The position numbers and the translations under genes are program-made. This document shows positions 1-10,900 of a stretch of 64,000 bases of DNA, in pieces (the stretch's first letter is position 1; each line of letters starts with the position of its first letter). The stretch is from Metabacillus litoralis (lineage in GTDB: Bacteria; Bacillota; Bacilli; Bacillales; Bacillaceae). The DNA is taken from positions 1-64,000 of the forward strand of contig NZ_VOQF01000014.1 of the NCBI RefSeq assembly GCF_007994985.1. The letters are read 5' to 3'. The notes below the pieces were generated by a model. That model was given only the letters and a program-made list of their open reading frames with translations, did no database searches and was not told where the DNA came from.

Positions 1-6
1 GTGCAG

Positions 7-27
7 TGTAAAATGTCGTATTTTACA
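7..27. other. Short perfect inverted repeat upstream of fadF
   Basis: TGTAAAAT and ATTTTACA are separated by 5 nt. There is no T-run after it, so a terminator for a gene outside the window is possible but not shown. Confidence 0.35.
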
Positions 28-72
28 TGTGTCTATTTATTGGGGGCTTGACCACAGGCACCAAAAAAACTA

Positions 73-102
73 TTGACTGAATGCTCATTCATTTATTATC
101 AT
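73..102 (+). promoter_or_regulatory. fadF-cluster promoter with FadR-like operator
   Basis: The stretch 74-91 (TGACTGAATGCTCATTCA) matches the Bacillus FadR operator pattern TGAATGAMTANTCATTCA at 16 of 18 positions. It overlaps a -35-like TTGACT (73-78); a possible -10 is TATCAT (97-102, spacing 18). In B. subtilis FadR represses fatty-acid degradation operons and acyl-CoA relieves it. Repression here is inferred from the match, the position and the downstream genes. Confidence 0.7.
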
Positions 103-184
103 AGAGGTATAGTTAAAAAGGGAAGAGTTTTAGGGGTAGTGACCAAGAAGTATTGTTACAACTGGGAGATTGGGGGAAATTGAG

Positions 185-2299
185 ATGGATGCACTTTTAT
201 GGGTGAATTTTATTGCATTCTTAATTGTAACCGCTTACGCTGTACATTTATTTGTTTACTTAATTCGTACAAGGATGGCTTACATTAAGCTTGGAAAAAA
301 AGTTGAATTTGATGGCAAGGTAAAGGAAAGATTCGAAAAGATTTTGGTGAATGTATTTGGTCAGAAAAAGTTATTGAAAGACAAGAAAAGTGGAATTATC
401 CATGTGATGTTTTTTTATGGCTTTATTCTTGTTCAATTTGGAGCACTTGATTTTATTATTAAAGGACTGATACCTGGTGCACATTTACCATTAGGACCAC
501 TGTATCCTGCGTTTACATTTTTCCAAGAGATTATCACATTTATGATTTTAGTTGCGGTCGTTTGGGCATTTCATCGAAGATATGTTGAAAAACTTGTTCG
601 ACTTAAGCGTGGCTTTAAATCAGGTTTAGTACTGATCTTTATTGGTGGACTTATGTTATCTGTATTACTAGGAAATGGGATGGGTCTTGTCTGGCATGGT
701 CATGATTTAACATGGTCAGAACCTATTGCTTCTTCATTTGCATTTTTACTTAGCTTTGTTGGAGAAACAGGCTCGATCGTTATTTTCTATATTGCTTGGT
801 GGATTCACTTATTATTTTTATTAACGTTCTTAGTGTATGTTCCACAATCAAAGCATGCACATTTAATTGCTGGACCGGCAAATGTTTATTTTAACCGTGT
901 TTCAAATCCAGGAAAGCTTGAGAAAATTGACTTTGAAGATGAAACACAAGAATCGTTTGGTGTAGGGAGAATTGAAGACTTTACACAACCACAACTGATT
1001 GATTTATATGCTTGTGTAGAGTGTGGACGCTGTACAAATATGTGTCCAGCAACAGGTACAGGTAAAATTCTCTCTCCGATGGATTTGATTCTAAAATTAA
1101 GAGATCATTTAACCTTCACAGGAGCTGCTGTTACACAGAAACAGCCTTGGGTACCTGCGGTTGCATTTAGTGGGACAAAAGGTAATCAAATCGCTATGAT
1201 GGCTTCTGGTGCTGGTGCAAATGAATCTGCAGCAACAGCAGTTGACTATAGTCCATCATTAATTGGTGATGTAATTACAGAAGAAGAAATTTGGGCTTGT
1301 ACTACTTGTCGTAACTGTGAAGATCAATGTCCAGTTATGAATGAGCATGTTGATAAAATTATTGATATGCGTCGCTATTTAGTTTTAACAGAAGGAAAAA
1401 TGGATGCTGATGCACAACGTGCGATGACAAATATTGAGCGTCAGGGAAATCCGTGGGGTCTTAATCGTAAAGAGCGAGAAACATGGCGTGAAGCACGAGA
1501 AGATGTTGTTGTACCTACTGTTAAGGAAATGAGCAAAGCTGGAGAAGAGTTTGAATACTTATTCTGGGTTGGATCTATGGGATCTTACGATAATCGTAGT
1601 CAAAAGATTGCTCTTTCTTTTGCAAAACTACTTAACGAAGCTGGTGTGAAATTTGCGATTCTTGGTAATAAAGAGAAAAATTCAGGAGACACACCACGTC
1701 GTCTAGGAAATGAATTTTTATTCCAAGAGCTTGCAACAAAGAACATTGATGAGTTTGTGAAAAATGACATCAAAAAGATCGTTACAATTGATCCACATGC
1801 GTACAATATTTTCAAAAATGAATATCCTGACTTTGGACTAGAAGCAGAGGTTTTCCATCATACAGAATTGCTAGCTGAGCTAGTGAAATCAGGAAAGCTA
1901 AAACCAAAGCTTGCTGTTGAAGAAACAATTACCTTCCATGATTCCTGTTATTTAGGAAGATACAATGAGGTATATGATGCACCACGAGATATTCTAAAAG
2001 CAATTCCAGGTGTGAAGCTTGTTGAAATGGAGCGTAACCGCGACAAAGGAATGTGTTGTGGAGCTGGTGGTGGACTGATGTGGATGGAAGAAGATACAGG
2101 CAGTAGAATTAATGTAGCGAGAACAGAACAAGCATTAGCTGTTAAGCCATCTGTCATTAGTGCAGGCTGTCCATATTGCTTAACAATGTTAAGTGATGGA
2201 ACAAAAGCAAAAGAAGTAGAAGAAACGGTAAGCACTTATGATGTAGCAGAGCTACTGGAAAAATCGATTTTTGGTGAAATAAAAGAATTAGTTTCTTAA
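185..2299 (+). CDS. fadF: FadF-type membrane iron-sulfur electron-transfer protein
   Basis: Likely carries electrons from acyl-CoA dehydrogenases (via ETF) to the quinone pool. The 704-residue protein has an N-terminal membrane domain of several hydrophobic helices (about residues 1-230), resembling the nitrate reductase gamma/heterodisulfide reductase membrane subunit. Two 4Fe-4S motifs follow (CVECGRCTNMCP and CTTCRNCEDQCP), then two CCG-type cysteine domains (CCGAGGG and GCPYC). ATG 185 is chosen because GGGGGA lies 7-8 nt upstream; the TTG at 170 has no well-spaced site. It is first in the beta-oxidation cluster, behind a FadR-like operator. B. subtilis has the orthologue (ywjF) at the same place. 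The electron-acceptor role is family knowledge. Confidence 0.88.
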   Translation: MDALLWVNFIAFLIVTAYAVHLFVYLIRTRMAYIKLGKKVEFDGKVKERFEKILVNVFGQKKLLKDKKSGIIHVMFFYGFILVQFGALDFIIKGLIPGAHLPLGPLYPAFTFFQEIITFMILVAVVWAFHRRYVEKLVRLKRGFKSGLVLIFIGGLMLSVLLGNGMGLVWHGHDLTWSEPIASSFAFLLSFVGETGSIVIFYIAWWIHLLFLLTFLVYVPQSKHAHLIAGPANVYFNRVSNPGKLEKIDFEDETQESFGVGRIEDFTQPQLIDLYACVECGRCTNMCPATGTGKILSPMDLILKLRDHLTFTGAAVTQKQPWVPAVAFSGTKGNQIAMMASGAGANESAATAVDYSPSLIGDVITEEEIWACTTCRNCEDQCPVMNEHVDKIIDMRRYLVLTEGKMDADAQRAMTNIERQGNPWGLNRKERETWREAREDVVVPTVKEMSKAGEEFEYLFWVGSMGSYDNRSQKIALSFAKLLNEAGVKFAILGNKEKNSGDTPRRLGNEFLFQELATKNIDEFVKNDIKKIVTIDPHAYNIFKNEYPDFGLEAEVFHHTELLAELVKSGKLKPKLAVEETITFHDSCYLGRYNEVYDAPRDILKAIPGVKLVEMERNRDKGMCCGAGGGLMWMEEDTGSRINVARTEQALAVKPSVISAGCPYCLTMLSDGTKAKEVEETVSTYDVAELLEKSIFGEIKELVS

Positions 2300-2331
2300 G
2301 TTATTTAGGAAGAAAAACGATCATAAAATGA

Positions 2332-2356
2332 AGAGAGGGGGTCAGACCCCCTCTTC
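2332..2356. other. GC-rich hairpin with GGGGTCAGACCCC core
   Basis: GAGGGGGTC and GACCCCCTC flank a single A, just after fadF. No T-run follows (CTTCAAAATCG), so it is a poor intrinsic terminator. The same core recurs in the terminator after spoIIR (49671-49697). Confidence 0.5.
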
Positions 2357-2371
2357 AAAATCGTAAGAAAT

Positions 2372-2389
2372 CGAGCGAGCGTTCAGTCA
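2372..2389 (+). promoter_or_regulatory. Weak FadR-like half-matching site upstream of the thiolase
   Basis: CGAGCGAGCGTTCAGTCA keeps the spacing of the FadR/TetR-type palindrome seen at 74-91 but has about six mismatches to the consensus. It may bind FadR or the local TetR protein. Low confidence. Confidence 0.25.
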
Positions 2390-2448
2390 ATTATGTAAGC
2401 GCTTGCTATTAGATAAAATTTTATCTTTATTTGAGGAGGAAGTTAACT

Positions 2449-3627
2449 ATGACAAAAACAGTGATTTTAAGTGGTGTAAGAACACCAGTTGGAAAGTTCG
2501 GAGGTACACTATCTTCTTTAACAGCTGCTGAACTAGGAGGCATTGCAATTAAAGAAGCTTTAAAAAGAGCAAATGTTGATGGAGAGAAAGTGGATGAAGT
2601 GATTTTAGGGAATGTACTACAAGGTGGGCAAGGGCAAATTCCTTCTCGTCAGGCTGCCCGTGCTGCAGATTTGCCGTGGAATGTAAAAACGGAAACAATT
2701 AATAAAGTATGTGCATCAGGATTAAGAAGTGTGACATTAGCAGATCAAGTGATTAGAGCTGGTGATGAAGAAGTAATCGTTGCTGGTGGTATGGAATCGA
2801 TGAGCAATGCTCCTTATTTATTACCAAAAGCACGATGGGGCTTAAAGATGGGAGATAGTGCAGTAAAGGATTCCATGATTCATGATGGCTTAACATGTAG
2901 CTTCACAGGTGTACATATGGGCACTTACGGAAATAGTACCTCAAAAGATTTAGAGCTAACTCGTCAAGTGCAGGATGAATGGGCATTAAGAAGCCATCAG
3001 CGAGCAGTACGAGCACAAGAAGCAGGATTATTAGCGGAAGAAATTGTATCCGTGCCTGTTCCACAACGAAAAGGTGATCCAATAATCGTTGATCAAGACG
3101 AAGCGCCACGAAAAGACACATCAATTGAGAGATTATCAAAGCTAGCACCTGTATTTGATCATGATGGCACAATTACCGCTGGAAATGCCCCGGGAATTAA
3201 TGATGGAGCAGCTGCACTTGTATTAATGAGTGATGAGCGTGCACAAAAGGAAGGCTTACAACCACTAGCAACAATTTTAGCTCATACGGCAATCGCTGTT
3301 GAAGCAAAGGATTTTCCTAAAACGCCAGGTCTTGTTATTAATGAACTTTTAAACAAAGCAGGTAAAAGTGTTGAAGATATTGATTTATTTGAAATTAACG
3401 AAGCCTTTGCAACAGTTGCACTAGCTGCAAATCAACTAGCTAACTTAGATCCTGAAAAAGTAAATGTAAACGGTGGAGCCGTTGCACTTGGACATCCAAT
3501 CGGAGCAAGTGGAGCGAGAATCATCATAACACTCATTCATGAATTAAAGCGCAGAGGTGGAGGCATTGGAATTGCTGCGATTTGTAGCGGCGGTGGGCAA
3601 GGTGATGCGATCATGATTCAAGTTTGA
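2449..3627 (+). CDS. mmgA: Acetyl-CoA C-acetyltransferase (thiolase)
   Basis: Thiolase of 392 residues, the usual length, cleaving acetoacetyl-CoA or short 3-ketoacyl-CoA to acetyl-CoA. Nucleophile Cys88 lies in NKVCASG; NEAFA, the GHPIGASGARI region and the C-terminal CSGGGQGDA (second catalytic Cys) are all present. ATG 2449 follows GAGGAGGAAG with 6-8 nt spacing; an in-frame upstream start at 2431 has no such site. It is followed after 37 nt by the 3-hydroxybutyryl-CoA dehydrogenase, so the two are probably cotranscribed. The symbol follows the B. subtilis mmgABC set; the local context is the fad cluster, not a mother-cell operon. Confidence 0.9.
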   Translation: MTKTVILSGVRTPVGKFGGTLSSLTAAELGGIAIKEALKRANVDGEKVDEVILGNVLQGGQGQIPSRQAARAADLPWNVKTETINKVCASGLRSVTLADQVIRAGDEEVIVAGGMESMSNAPYLLPKARWGLKMGDSAVKDSMIHDGLTCSFTGVHMGTYGNSTSKDLELTRQVQDEWALRSHQRAVRAQEAGLLAEEIVSVPVPQRKGDPIIVDQDEAPRKDTSIERLSKLAPVFDHDGTITAGNAPGINDGAAALVLMSDERAQKEGLQPLATILAHTAIAVEAKDFPKTPGLVINELLNKAGKSVEDIDLFEINEAFATVALAANQLANLDPEKVNVNGGAVALGHPIGASGARIIITLIHELKRRGGGIGIAAICSGGGQGDAIMIQV

Positions 3628-3664
3628 GGTGAAAATTAACGTCATTTTTTAGGGGAGATAAGAA

Positions 3665-4513
3665 ATGAGTATAGATAAAATAATGGTTGTTGGAGCTGGG
3701 CAGATGGGATTAGGCATTGCCCAGGTTTGTGCGATGTCAGGGATAGAAGTTGTTCTACATGATATATCAGAAGAAATTGTTGAGAAAGGAATAAATTCGA
3801 TTGATAAACAGCTTACTAGATTAGTAGAAAAAGGAAAAATGTCCGAGAATGAGAAAAATGAAACACAACAAAGATTAACAACCTCAGTTAACCTCTCAAA
3901 CGCAAGCTCCGTTGATTTAGTTATAGAAGCAATTGTTGAAAAAATGGAAATTAAAACAAAGCTCTTTAAGGAACTAGATAAACTAACACCAGATCATACG
4001 ATTTTAGCAACAAATACATCATCACTACCAATTACTGAAATAGCTGCTGCGACAAATAGACCAAAAAGAGTCATTGGAATGCATTTTATGAATCCTGTAC
4101 CTGTGATGAAATTAGTCGAAATCATTCGTGGTCTAGCAACAGCAGATGAAGTTTTTGACCAAATTAAGAATTTAACAGAGAAGATAAACAAAGTTCCAGT
4201 TGAAGTAAATGACTTTCCAGGCTTTGTTTCGAACCGAATTTTAATGCCGATGATTAATGAAGCAATATATACCGTTTATGAAGGTGTTGCCGAGCCAGAA
4301 GCAATTGATGAAGTGATGAAGCTAGGAATGAACCATCCAATGGGACCTTTAACTTTAGCTGATTTCATCGGTCTTGATACATGTTTATATATTATGGAAA
4401 CACTTCATGAAGGCTTTGGAGATGATAAATATCGACCTTGTCCATTGTTACGAAAGTATGTAAGTGCTGGCTGGTTAGGGAGAAAATCAGGTAGAGGCTT
4501 TTATACTTATTAA
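3665..4513 (+). CDS. hbd: 3-hydroxybutyryl-CoA dehydrogenase
   Basis: NAD(P)-dependent oxidation of 3-hydroxybutyryl-CoA to acetoacetyl-CoA, one step before the thiolase encoded upstream. The 282-residue protein starts with a Rossmann nucleotide motif ([13 protein letters not shown], residues about 8-20). The dehydrogenase signature around NTSSLPIT, the catalytic His in [11 protein letters not shown], and the C-terminal domain ([16 protein letters not shown]) follow. The start has AGGGGAGA at 9 nt. Equivalent to B. subtilis mmgB. The thiolase lies 37 nt upstream and the acyl-CoA dehydrogenase 76 nt downstream. Confidence 0.9.
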   Translation: MSIDKIMVVGAGQMGLGIAQVCAMSGIEVVLHDISEEIVEKGINSIDKQLTRLVEKGKMSENEKNETQQRLTTSVNLSNASSVDLVIEAIVEKMEIKTKLFKELDKLTPDHTILATNTSSLPITEIAAATNRPKRVIGMHFMNPVPVMKLVEIIRGLATADEVFDQIKNLTEKINKVPVEVNDFPGFVSNRILMPMINEAIYTVYEGVAEPEAIDEVMKLGMNHPMGPLTLADFIGLDTCLYIMETLHEGFGDDKYRPCPLLRKYVSAGWLGRKSGRGFYTY

Positions 4514-4589
4514 ATTGCGATACTAGTAGATTTCTAATTCAAAGGGGTATTTTTTTAGAGTGCAAAGTAACGCAAAGGGGTGGATTCGC

Positions 4590-5726
4590 GTGAATCTACA
4601 TTTCACAGAAGAACAAATGATGCTGCAAAAGATGGTTAGAGAATTTGCTAAATCAGAAATTGAGCCATTTGTTGAGGAAATGGAAAAGGGGATTTTTCCG
4701 AGGGAATTATTAAATAAAATGGCAGCACTAGGTTTAATGGGTATTCCTGTTCCTGAAAAGTATGGTGGAGCGGGAATGGATTTTACAGCATACACAATCG
4801 CTATTCATGAAATCTCAAAGGCTAGTGCAACGCTTTCTGTCATCTTATCTGTTCATACTTCAGTCGGTACGTATCCAATACTTGCTTTTGGAAGTGAAAA
4901 ACAAAAAGAAAACTATGTGAAAAAACTCGCAACAGGTCAGTACTTAGGCGCATTTTGTTTAACAGAACCAAGCTCTGGCTCTGATGCAGCAAGCATGAAA
5001 ACACGTGCTGTCAATAAGGGAGATCATTATCTATTAAATGGATCAAAGATGTTTATCACAAATGGTGGAGAAGCAGATACGTATATCGTTTTTGCACGGA
5101 CGGGTGAAGGCAAAGGAAGTGAAGGGATATCAGCTTTTATCGTCGAAAGTGACACTCCCGGATTTGTTATTGGTAAAGATGAACATAAGATGGGGTTAAA
5201 TGGATCACGAACCGTCTCATTAATGTTTGAAGACGCAAAGGTGCCAGCAGACAATCTTTTAGGTCAAGAAGGAGAAGGCTTTAAAATTGCCATGGCAAAC
5301 CTTGATGGTGGAAGAATTGGCATCGCAGCACAAGCACTTGGTATTGCTGAAGCAGCACTAGAAAAATCAATTTTATATGCAAAAGAAAGACAGCAGTTTG
5401 GCAAACCAATTTCCGCTCAACAAGGAATTGCCTTTAAGCTAGCTGATATGGCAACAAAGGTTGAGGCAGCAAAGCTATTAGTCTATCAAGCAGCATGGCT
5501 CAAACAAAATAATCTACCTTGTGGAAAACAAGCAGCAATGGCAAAGCTACTCGCCTCTAAAGCAGCTATGGAGGTGTCAACTGATGCAATACAAGTCTTT
5601 GGTGGCTATGGATATACAAAGGATTATTCAGTTGAAAGATACTTCCGCGATGCAAAGGTATGTGAAATCTACGAAGGTACAAGTGAAATTCAAAAAATAG
5701 TGATTAGTAAGCATTTATTAAAATGA
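4590..5726 (+). CDS. Short-chain acyl-CoA dehydrogenase 1
   Basis: FAD-dependent alpha,beta-dehydrogenation of a short-chain acyl-CoA (butyryl-like, inferred from neighbours). The 378-residue protein has the family signature GAFCLTEPSSGSDA, the helix with RQQFGKPI, and the C-terminal YEGTSEIQKIVISK that carries the usual catalytic glutamate (E of YEGT). I choose GTG 4590 because AAAGGGGTGG precedes it by 8 nt and the protein then starts MNLHFTEEQ like its relatives. GTG 4560 would add 10 residues and has a 12-nt spacing. It is closely related to the next acyl-CoA dehydrogenase (6070-7209); mmgC-like. Confidence 0.88.
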   Translation: MNLHFTEEQMMLQKMVREFAKSEIEPFVEEMEKGIFPRELLNKMAALGLMGIPVPEKYGGAGMDFTAYTIAIHEISKASATLSVILSVHTSVGTYPILAFGSEKQKENYVKKLATGQYLGAFCLTEPSSGSDAASMKTRAVNKGDHYLLNGSKMFITNGGEADTYIVFARTGEGKGSEGISAFIVESDTPGFVIGKDEHKMGLNGSRTVSLMFEDAKVPADNLLGQEGEGFKIAMANLDGGRIGIAAQALGIAEAALEKSILYAKERQQFGKPISAQQGIAFKLADMATKVEAAKLLVYQAAWLKQNNLPCGKQAAMAKLLASKAAMEVSTDAIQVFGGYGYTKDYSVERYFRDAKVCEIYEGTSEIQKIVISKHLLK

Positions 5727-5843
5727 AGCTATATTCGTAAACTTGTTGTTTTTAGAAATCTGAAGAAAATAGCACTGTATAATCTTTAGAAATATCTTTA
5801 TATTTTGTCCTTTTAAATAAAATTTACCTGATCGTAATGAGTC

Positions 5844-5972
5844 CGTTCCATTTCGCTCCAGAAACTTGCTTTCCGCGGGGAGGAAGCTGAGCCTCCTCGG
5901 CGCAAGCGCCTGTGGGGTCTCACCCTTTCCTCTGCGCCCGCAGGAGTCAAGTTTCTTCCGCTACATTGCACT
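5844..5972. repeat. GC-rich intergenic element, subtype B, reverse orientation
   Basis: GC-rich island in the 343-nt gap between the two acyl-CoA dehydrogenase genes. Its reverse complement starts with TAGTGCAATGTAGCGGAAG and continues to GACTCCTGCGGG and AGGCGCTTGCGCC. This is the core also found inside the longer elements at 47762-48111 and 53207-53561. Self-complementary and non-coding. Upstream, 5765-5790 (AGCACTGTATAA) resembles a fragment of the 163-bp MITE family. Confidence 0.8.
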
Positions 5973-6069
5973 ATAATTACTGTAAATATTTTGCTTAATT
6001 AACATCTTTAGAAAAATTGTTTTACCAAATAAAATACGATAATTTCCAACAGAAAAGGGGAGAAACACT

Positions 6070-7209
6070 ATGTTTTTTAAACTATCAGAAGAACATGAAA
6101 TGCTAAGAAAAACAGTACGAGATTTTGCTAAAAAGGAAGTTGAACCAACAGCAGCAGAACGAGATGAACAAGAGCGCTTTGATATGGATTTGTTCAAGAA
6201 AATGGCTGATTTAGGATTAACAGGTATTCCATGGGATGAAGAGTACGGTGGAATTGGAAGCGATTACTTATCATATGTGATTGCGGTAGAGGAGCTATCA
6301 AGAGTTTGTGCAAGCACTGGGGTTACATTGTCTGCACATACTTCATTAGCAGGCTGGCCTTTATATAAATTCGGATCAGAGGAACAAAAGCAAAAATACT
6401 TAAAGCCTATGGCATTGGGTGAAAAAATCGGTGCATATGGATTAACAGAGCCTGGCTCTGGTTCTGATGCTGGCGGAATGAGAACAAATGCAAAAGAAGA
6501 TGGAGATCATTATGTGTTGAATGGTTCAAAAATCTTCATTACAAATGGAGGAATTGCTGATATCTACATCGTATTTGCTATAACAGATCCTTCTAGTAAA
6601 AATAAAGGAACAACAGCCTTTATTGTGGAAAAAGACTTTCCTGGATTTTCAGTAGGTAAAAAAGAAAGTAAATTGGGCATTCGATCTTCACCTACGACAG
6701 AAATCATTTTTGAAGATTGTAGAGTGCCAAAGGAAAATATGCTTGGTCAATTAGGTGATGGCTTTAAAATTGCGATGATGACATTAGATGGTGGCAGAAA
6801 TGGAATTGCTGCACAAGCTGTTGGAATCGCTCAAGGAGCGTTAGATGCTGCAATCGCGTATGCAAAAGAACGTGAGCAATTCGGGAAGCCAATCGCTGCA
6901 CAGCAAGGAATTAGCTTTAAATTAGCAGATATGGCAACAAACATTGAAGCTGCGCGTCTATTAACCTATCAAGCTGCATGGCTAGAATCAGAAGGTCTTC
7001 CGTATGGAAAAGAATCTGCTATGTCAAAATTATTTGCTGGTGATACGGCAATGCAGGTAACAACAGAAGCTGTACAGGTATTTGGTGGCTATGGCTATAC
7101 AAAGGATTATCCGGTAGAACGCTTTATGAGAGATGCAAAAATCACCCAAATATACGAAGGAACACAGGAAATTCAACGACTTGTTATCTCGAGAATGATT
7201 ACAAAATAA
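6070..7209 (+). CDS. acdA: Acyl-CoA dehydrogenase 2
   Basis: Second FAD acyl-CoA dehydrogenase, 379 residues. It shows [48 protein letters not shown] and [14 protein letters not shown] with the catalytic Glu. It corresponds by position (fadF...rpoE) to B. subtilis acdA. Start ATG 6070 has AAAAGGGGAG upstream. It resembles the previous gene throughout, consistent with an old duplication; the two may prefer different acyl chains (butyryl versus isobutyryl or other branched). That preference cannot be read from sequence. Confidence 0.88.
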   Translation: MFFKLSEEHEMLRKTVRDFAKKEVEPTAAERDEQERFDMDLFKKMADLGLTGIPWDEEYGGIGSDYLSYVIAVEELSRVCASTGVTLSAHTSLAGWPLYKFGSEEQKQKYLKPMALGEKIGAYGLTEPGSGSDAGGMRTNAKEDGDHYVLNGSKIFITNGGIADIYIVFAITDPSSKNKGTTAFIVEKDFPGFSVGKKESKLGIRSSPTTEIIFEDCRVPKENMLGQLGDGFKIAMMTLDGGRNGIAAQAVGIAQGALDAAIAYAKEREQFGKPIAAQQGISFKLADMATNIEAARLLTYQAAWLESEGLPYGKESAMSKLFAGDTAMQVTTEAVQVFGGYGYTKDYPVERFMRDAKITQIYEGTQEIQRLVISRMITK

Positions 7210-7270
7210 ATGATGCTACGGAAATGAAAGGAACTAATAGATAATCATAAGAAAAGAGGTGGGGAGGTAG

Positions 7271-7894
7271 ATGGAAAAACGTGAAGTTCTTGCATCTGTA
7301 AAGGATGAAAAATTAATAGAGAAGCGGCGAAATCAAATGATTAAAGGAGCGGTCACTCTTTTTAAGGAAAAAGGATTTCATCGCACAACAACAAGAGAAA
7401 TTGCCAAAGCAGCAGGTTTTAGCATTGGTACTTTATATGAATATATTAGGCAAAAGGAAGATGTCCTGTATTTAGTGTGTGACACAATTTATGACCAAGT
7501 TCATAATCGACTTGAAGAAAATATCGATACGAAGCTAGGTACAATAGAGAGCTTGCAGCTGGCAATAAATAATTATTTTAAAGTGGTAGATGTGATGCAG
7601 GATGAAGTGTTAGTGATGTATCAAGAAGCGAAGTCTTTATCAAAAGATGCGCTTCCTTATGTTTTAAAGAAGGAAAATGAAATGGCAGCTATGTTTAAGA
7701 AAATTATTGTAAGATGTGTGGAAAATCGCGAGTTAACACTTACAGAAGAGCAGTGTGATATGGTTGCTCACAATATTATTGTTCAGGGGCAGATGTGGGC
7801 GTTTAGAAGATGGACACTTCAAAAAAATTACACACTTGAAAAATACATTGAACTACAAACAAAGCTAATTCTACAAGGGGTTGTGGAGAAATAG
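7271..7894 (+). CDS. TetR-family regulator of acyl-CoA metabolism
   Basis: Transcriptional repressor candidate of 207 residues. The N-terminal TetR HTH covers about residues 18-65 (MIKGAVTLFKEKGFHRTTT, then EIAKAAGFSIGTLYEYIRQKEDVLY). The C-terminal ligand domain ends in aromatic helices, suiting a hydrophobic or acyl-CoA ligand. A strong AGAGGTGGGGAGG site precedes ATG 7271. It lies between acdA and icmF, an arrangement I recognise from other Bacillus fad-icmF clusters. The ligand (perhaps an acyl-CoA) and operators are inferred. FadR itself is usually encoded elsewhere, so I give no symbol. Confidence 0.85.
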   Translation: MEKREVLASVKDEKLIEKRRNQMIKGAVTLFKEKGFHRTTTREIAKAAGFSIGTLYEYIRQKEDVLYLVCDTIYDQVHNRLEENIDTKLGTIESLQLAINNYFKVVDVMQDEVLVMYQEAKSLSKDALPYVLKKENEMAAMFKKIIVRCVENRELTLTEEQCDMVAHNIIVQGQMWAFRRWTLQKNYTLEKYIELQTKLILQGVVEK

Positions 7895-7953
7895 TCTGCG
7901 GACACTTTTGGCATAAGCTTTAGGTGTTACGTAAAACACAGGGGTGGATGTTT

Positions 7954-10900
7954 ATGACAATATCAGAGGTGTATAAGCCAGTAAATGATGTTCGATTTGT
8001 TACAGCATCAAGTTTATTTGATGGCCATGATGCTTCAATTAATATTATGCGCCGAATTTTACAAGCAAGCGGAGCTGAAGTGATTCATTTAGGACATAAT
8101 CGTTCAGTTGAAGAAATTGTTGCAGCAGCAATTCAAGAGGATGCACAAGGTATAGCGATTTCCTCTTATCAAGGCGGTCATGTGGAATTTTTTAAATATA
8201 TGCATGATCTGCTACAGGAAAAAGGTGCAGGACATATTCGTCTTTTTGGTGGAGGCGGTGGAGTTATTATTCCCCGTGAAATAAGAGAATTACATGAATA
8301 TGGAATCGCAAAAATCTTTTCTCCTGAAGATGGAAGAGAGCTTGGTTTACAAGGCATGATCAATCATATGATCAAAGAATGTGATTTTTCTACAGTTGAA
8401 AATGAAAGAATCGACCTTGAGCACCTTAAGGAAGGGCAGCACAAGGCTGTTGCAAAGCTGATTTCATATGCAGAATCAAAGGTTTCCAAACGAGAAACAT
8501 CACAAAATGCTGATCAGCTGTTTAGACAGCTTCAAGATATATCTTCATCTGCACCAGTCATTGGGATTACTGGAACAGGTGGCGCTGGGAAAAGTTCATT
8601 AACAGATGAATTAATTAGAAGATTTTTAAATGAAGTGCCGGATTTAAAAATTGCTGTGTTATCGATTGATCCTACAAAACAGAAAACTGGTGGAGCATTA
8701 TTAGGAGATCGAATTCGAATGAATGCGATCTTTTCTCCGCGGGTGTTTATGAGAAGCTTAGCAACTCGTCAATCGAAATCAGAGCTTTCACTTGCTATTC
8801 ATGATGCGATTTCTGTAGTGAAGGGTGCAGGCTTTGGATTAATAATCGTTGAAACAAGTGGAATTGGTCAAGGTGATGCTGAAATTGCGGAAATCTGTGA
8901 TCTTTCTATGTATATTATGACAAGTGAATTTGGAGCTCCATCACAGCTTGAAAAAATCGATATGCTTGATTATGCAGATTTAGTTGTAATTAATAAATTT
9001 GAACGCAAAGGATCTGAAGACGCAAAACGTCAGGTACAAAAGCAATATCAGCGTAGCCGTCTCTTATTTGATGAGCCTTTAGATAACATGCCTGTGTACG
9101 GAACAATTGCAAGTCAATTCAATGACTTAGGTACAAACACGTTATTTTCAAAGCTATTAGAATTAATAAATGCAAAAACAAATCAACAATGGACATCATC
9201 ACTACCAATCGTAAAAGATGTTGAAAAACAAAATGTCATTATTCCACCAGAACGTCGTTATTATTTACGAGAAATTAGTGAGACGGTAAGAAATTATCAT
9301 AAATTATCAGAAGATCAAGCTGAAATTGCAACGAAGTTATTTCAAGTAAAAGGAACAATCCAGGCTATTGCAGATCAAGATGATAACGAAGATGCTATGA
9401 AAACTTTAGTAGCTTTAAAAGAGCAATTAGAAGGAAAGCTAACAGCTGATTCAAGAGCATTGCTTATTAATTGGAATGACCTAAAGGAAAAATACTCCGC
9501 AGACGCATTTACAACAGTTATTCGAAATAAAGAGATTGTGACTAAGTTAAAAACAATATCCTTATCAGGACTGATGATTCCTAAGGTCGCGCTACCAAAG
9601 TATAAAAATGAAGGCGATATTTTGGCATGGTTATACAGAGAAAATGTTCCTGGGGTATTTCCATATACTGCTGGTGTTTTTCCTTTCAAACGCGAAGGTG
9701 AAGATCCTAAGCGACAATTTGCTGGAGAAGGAACGCCAGAACGAACAAATCGACGTTTTCATTATTTATCAAAAGATGATGATGCAAAACGGTTGAGTAC
9801 TGCATTTGATTCTGTCACTTTATATGGAGAAGATCCTGCATATCGTCCAGATATCTACGGGAAAATTGGTGAAAGTGGTGTGAGTATTTGTACACTCGAA
9901 GATATGAGGAAGCTTTATGCTGGCTTTGATCTTTGCGCACCATCTACTTCTGTTTCGATGACAATTAATGGTCCAGCACCAATCATTTTAGCGATGTTTA
10001 TGAATACAGCAATCACTCAGCAAGTTAGTAAAAAGGAAGCAGAGCTAGGAAGACAGCTTAGTGCAAAAGAGTTTCAAGAAGTGAAAGCCTTTACTCTACA
10101 AACTGTTAGAGGAACAGTTCAAGCTGATATATTAAAAGAAGATCAAGGTCAAAATACTTGTATTTTTTCAACAGAATTTGCTTTAAGACTGATGGGAGAT
10201 ATTCAACAATATTTTATCGATTATAAAGTGAGAAATTACTATTCTGTCTCAATTTCAGGCTACCATATTGCTGAAGCAGGAGCGAATCCTATTTCACAGC
10301 TAGCTTTTACCCTTTCAAACGGGTTCACATATGTTGAGTATTATTTAAGTAGAGGAATGGATATTGATTCTTTTGCACCAAATCTCTCATTCTTCTTTAG
10401 CAACGGCCTTGATCCAGAATACACAGTGATTGGAAGAGTAGCGAGAAGAATATGGGCTACTGTTATGAGGAATAAATATGGAGCAAATGAAAGAAGTCAA
10501 AAGCTAAAGTATCATGTACAAACCTCTGGACGATCTTTACACGCTCAAGAAATTGATTTTAATGATATTCGTACTACATTACAGGCGTTAATGGCTCTGC
10601 ATGATAACTGTAATTCTCTTCATACAAATGCGTATGATGAAGCAATCACAACACCAACAGAAGAATCCGTTCGCCGTGCAATGGCCATTCAAATGATCAT
10701 CACAAAAGAACATGGCTTAACAAAAAATGAAAATCCACTTCAAGGCTCCTTTATTATCGAAGAACTAACAGATTTAGTAGAAGAAGCTGTTTTAACAGAA
10801 TTTGACCGCATAAATGAACGTGGCGGGGTACTCGGTGCGATGGAGACTCAGTATCAACGAGGCAAAATCCAGGATGAATCGATGCATTATGAAATGAAAA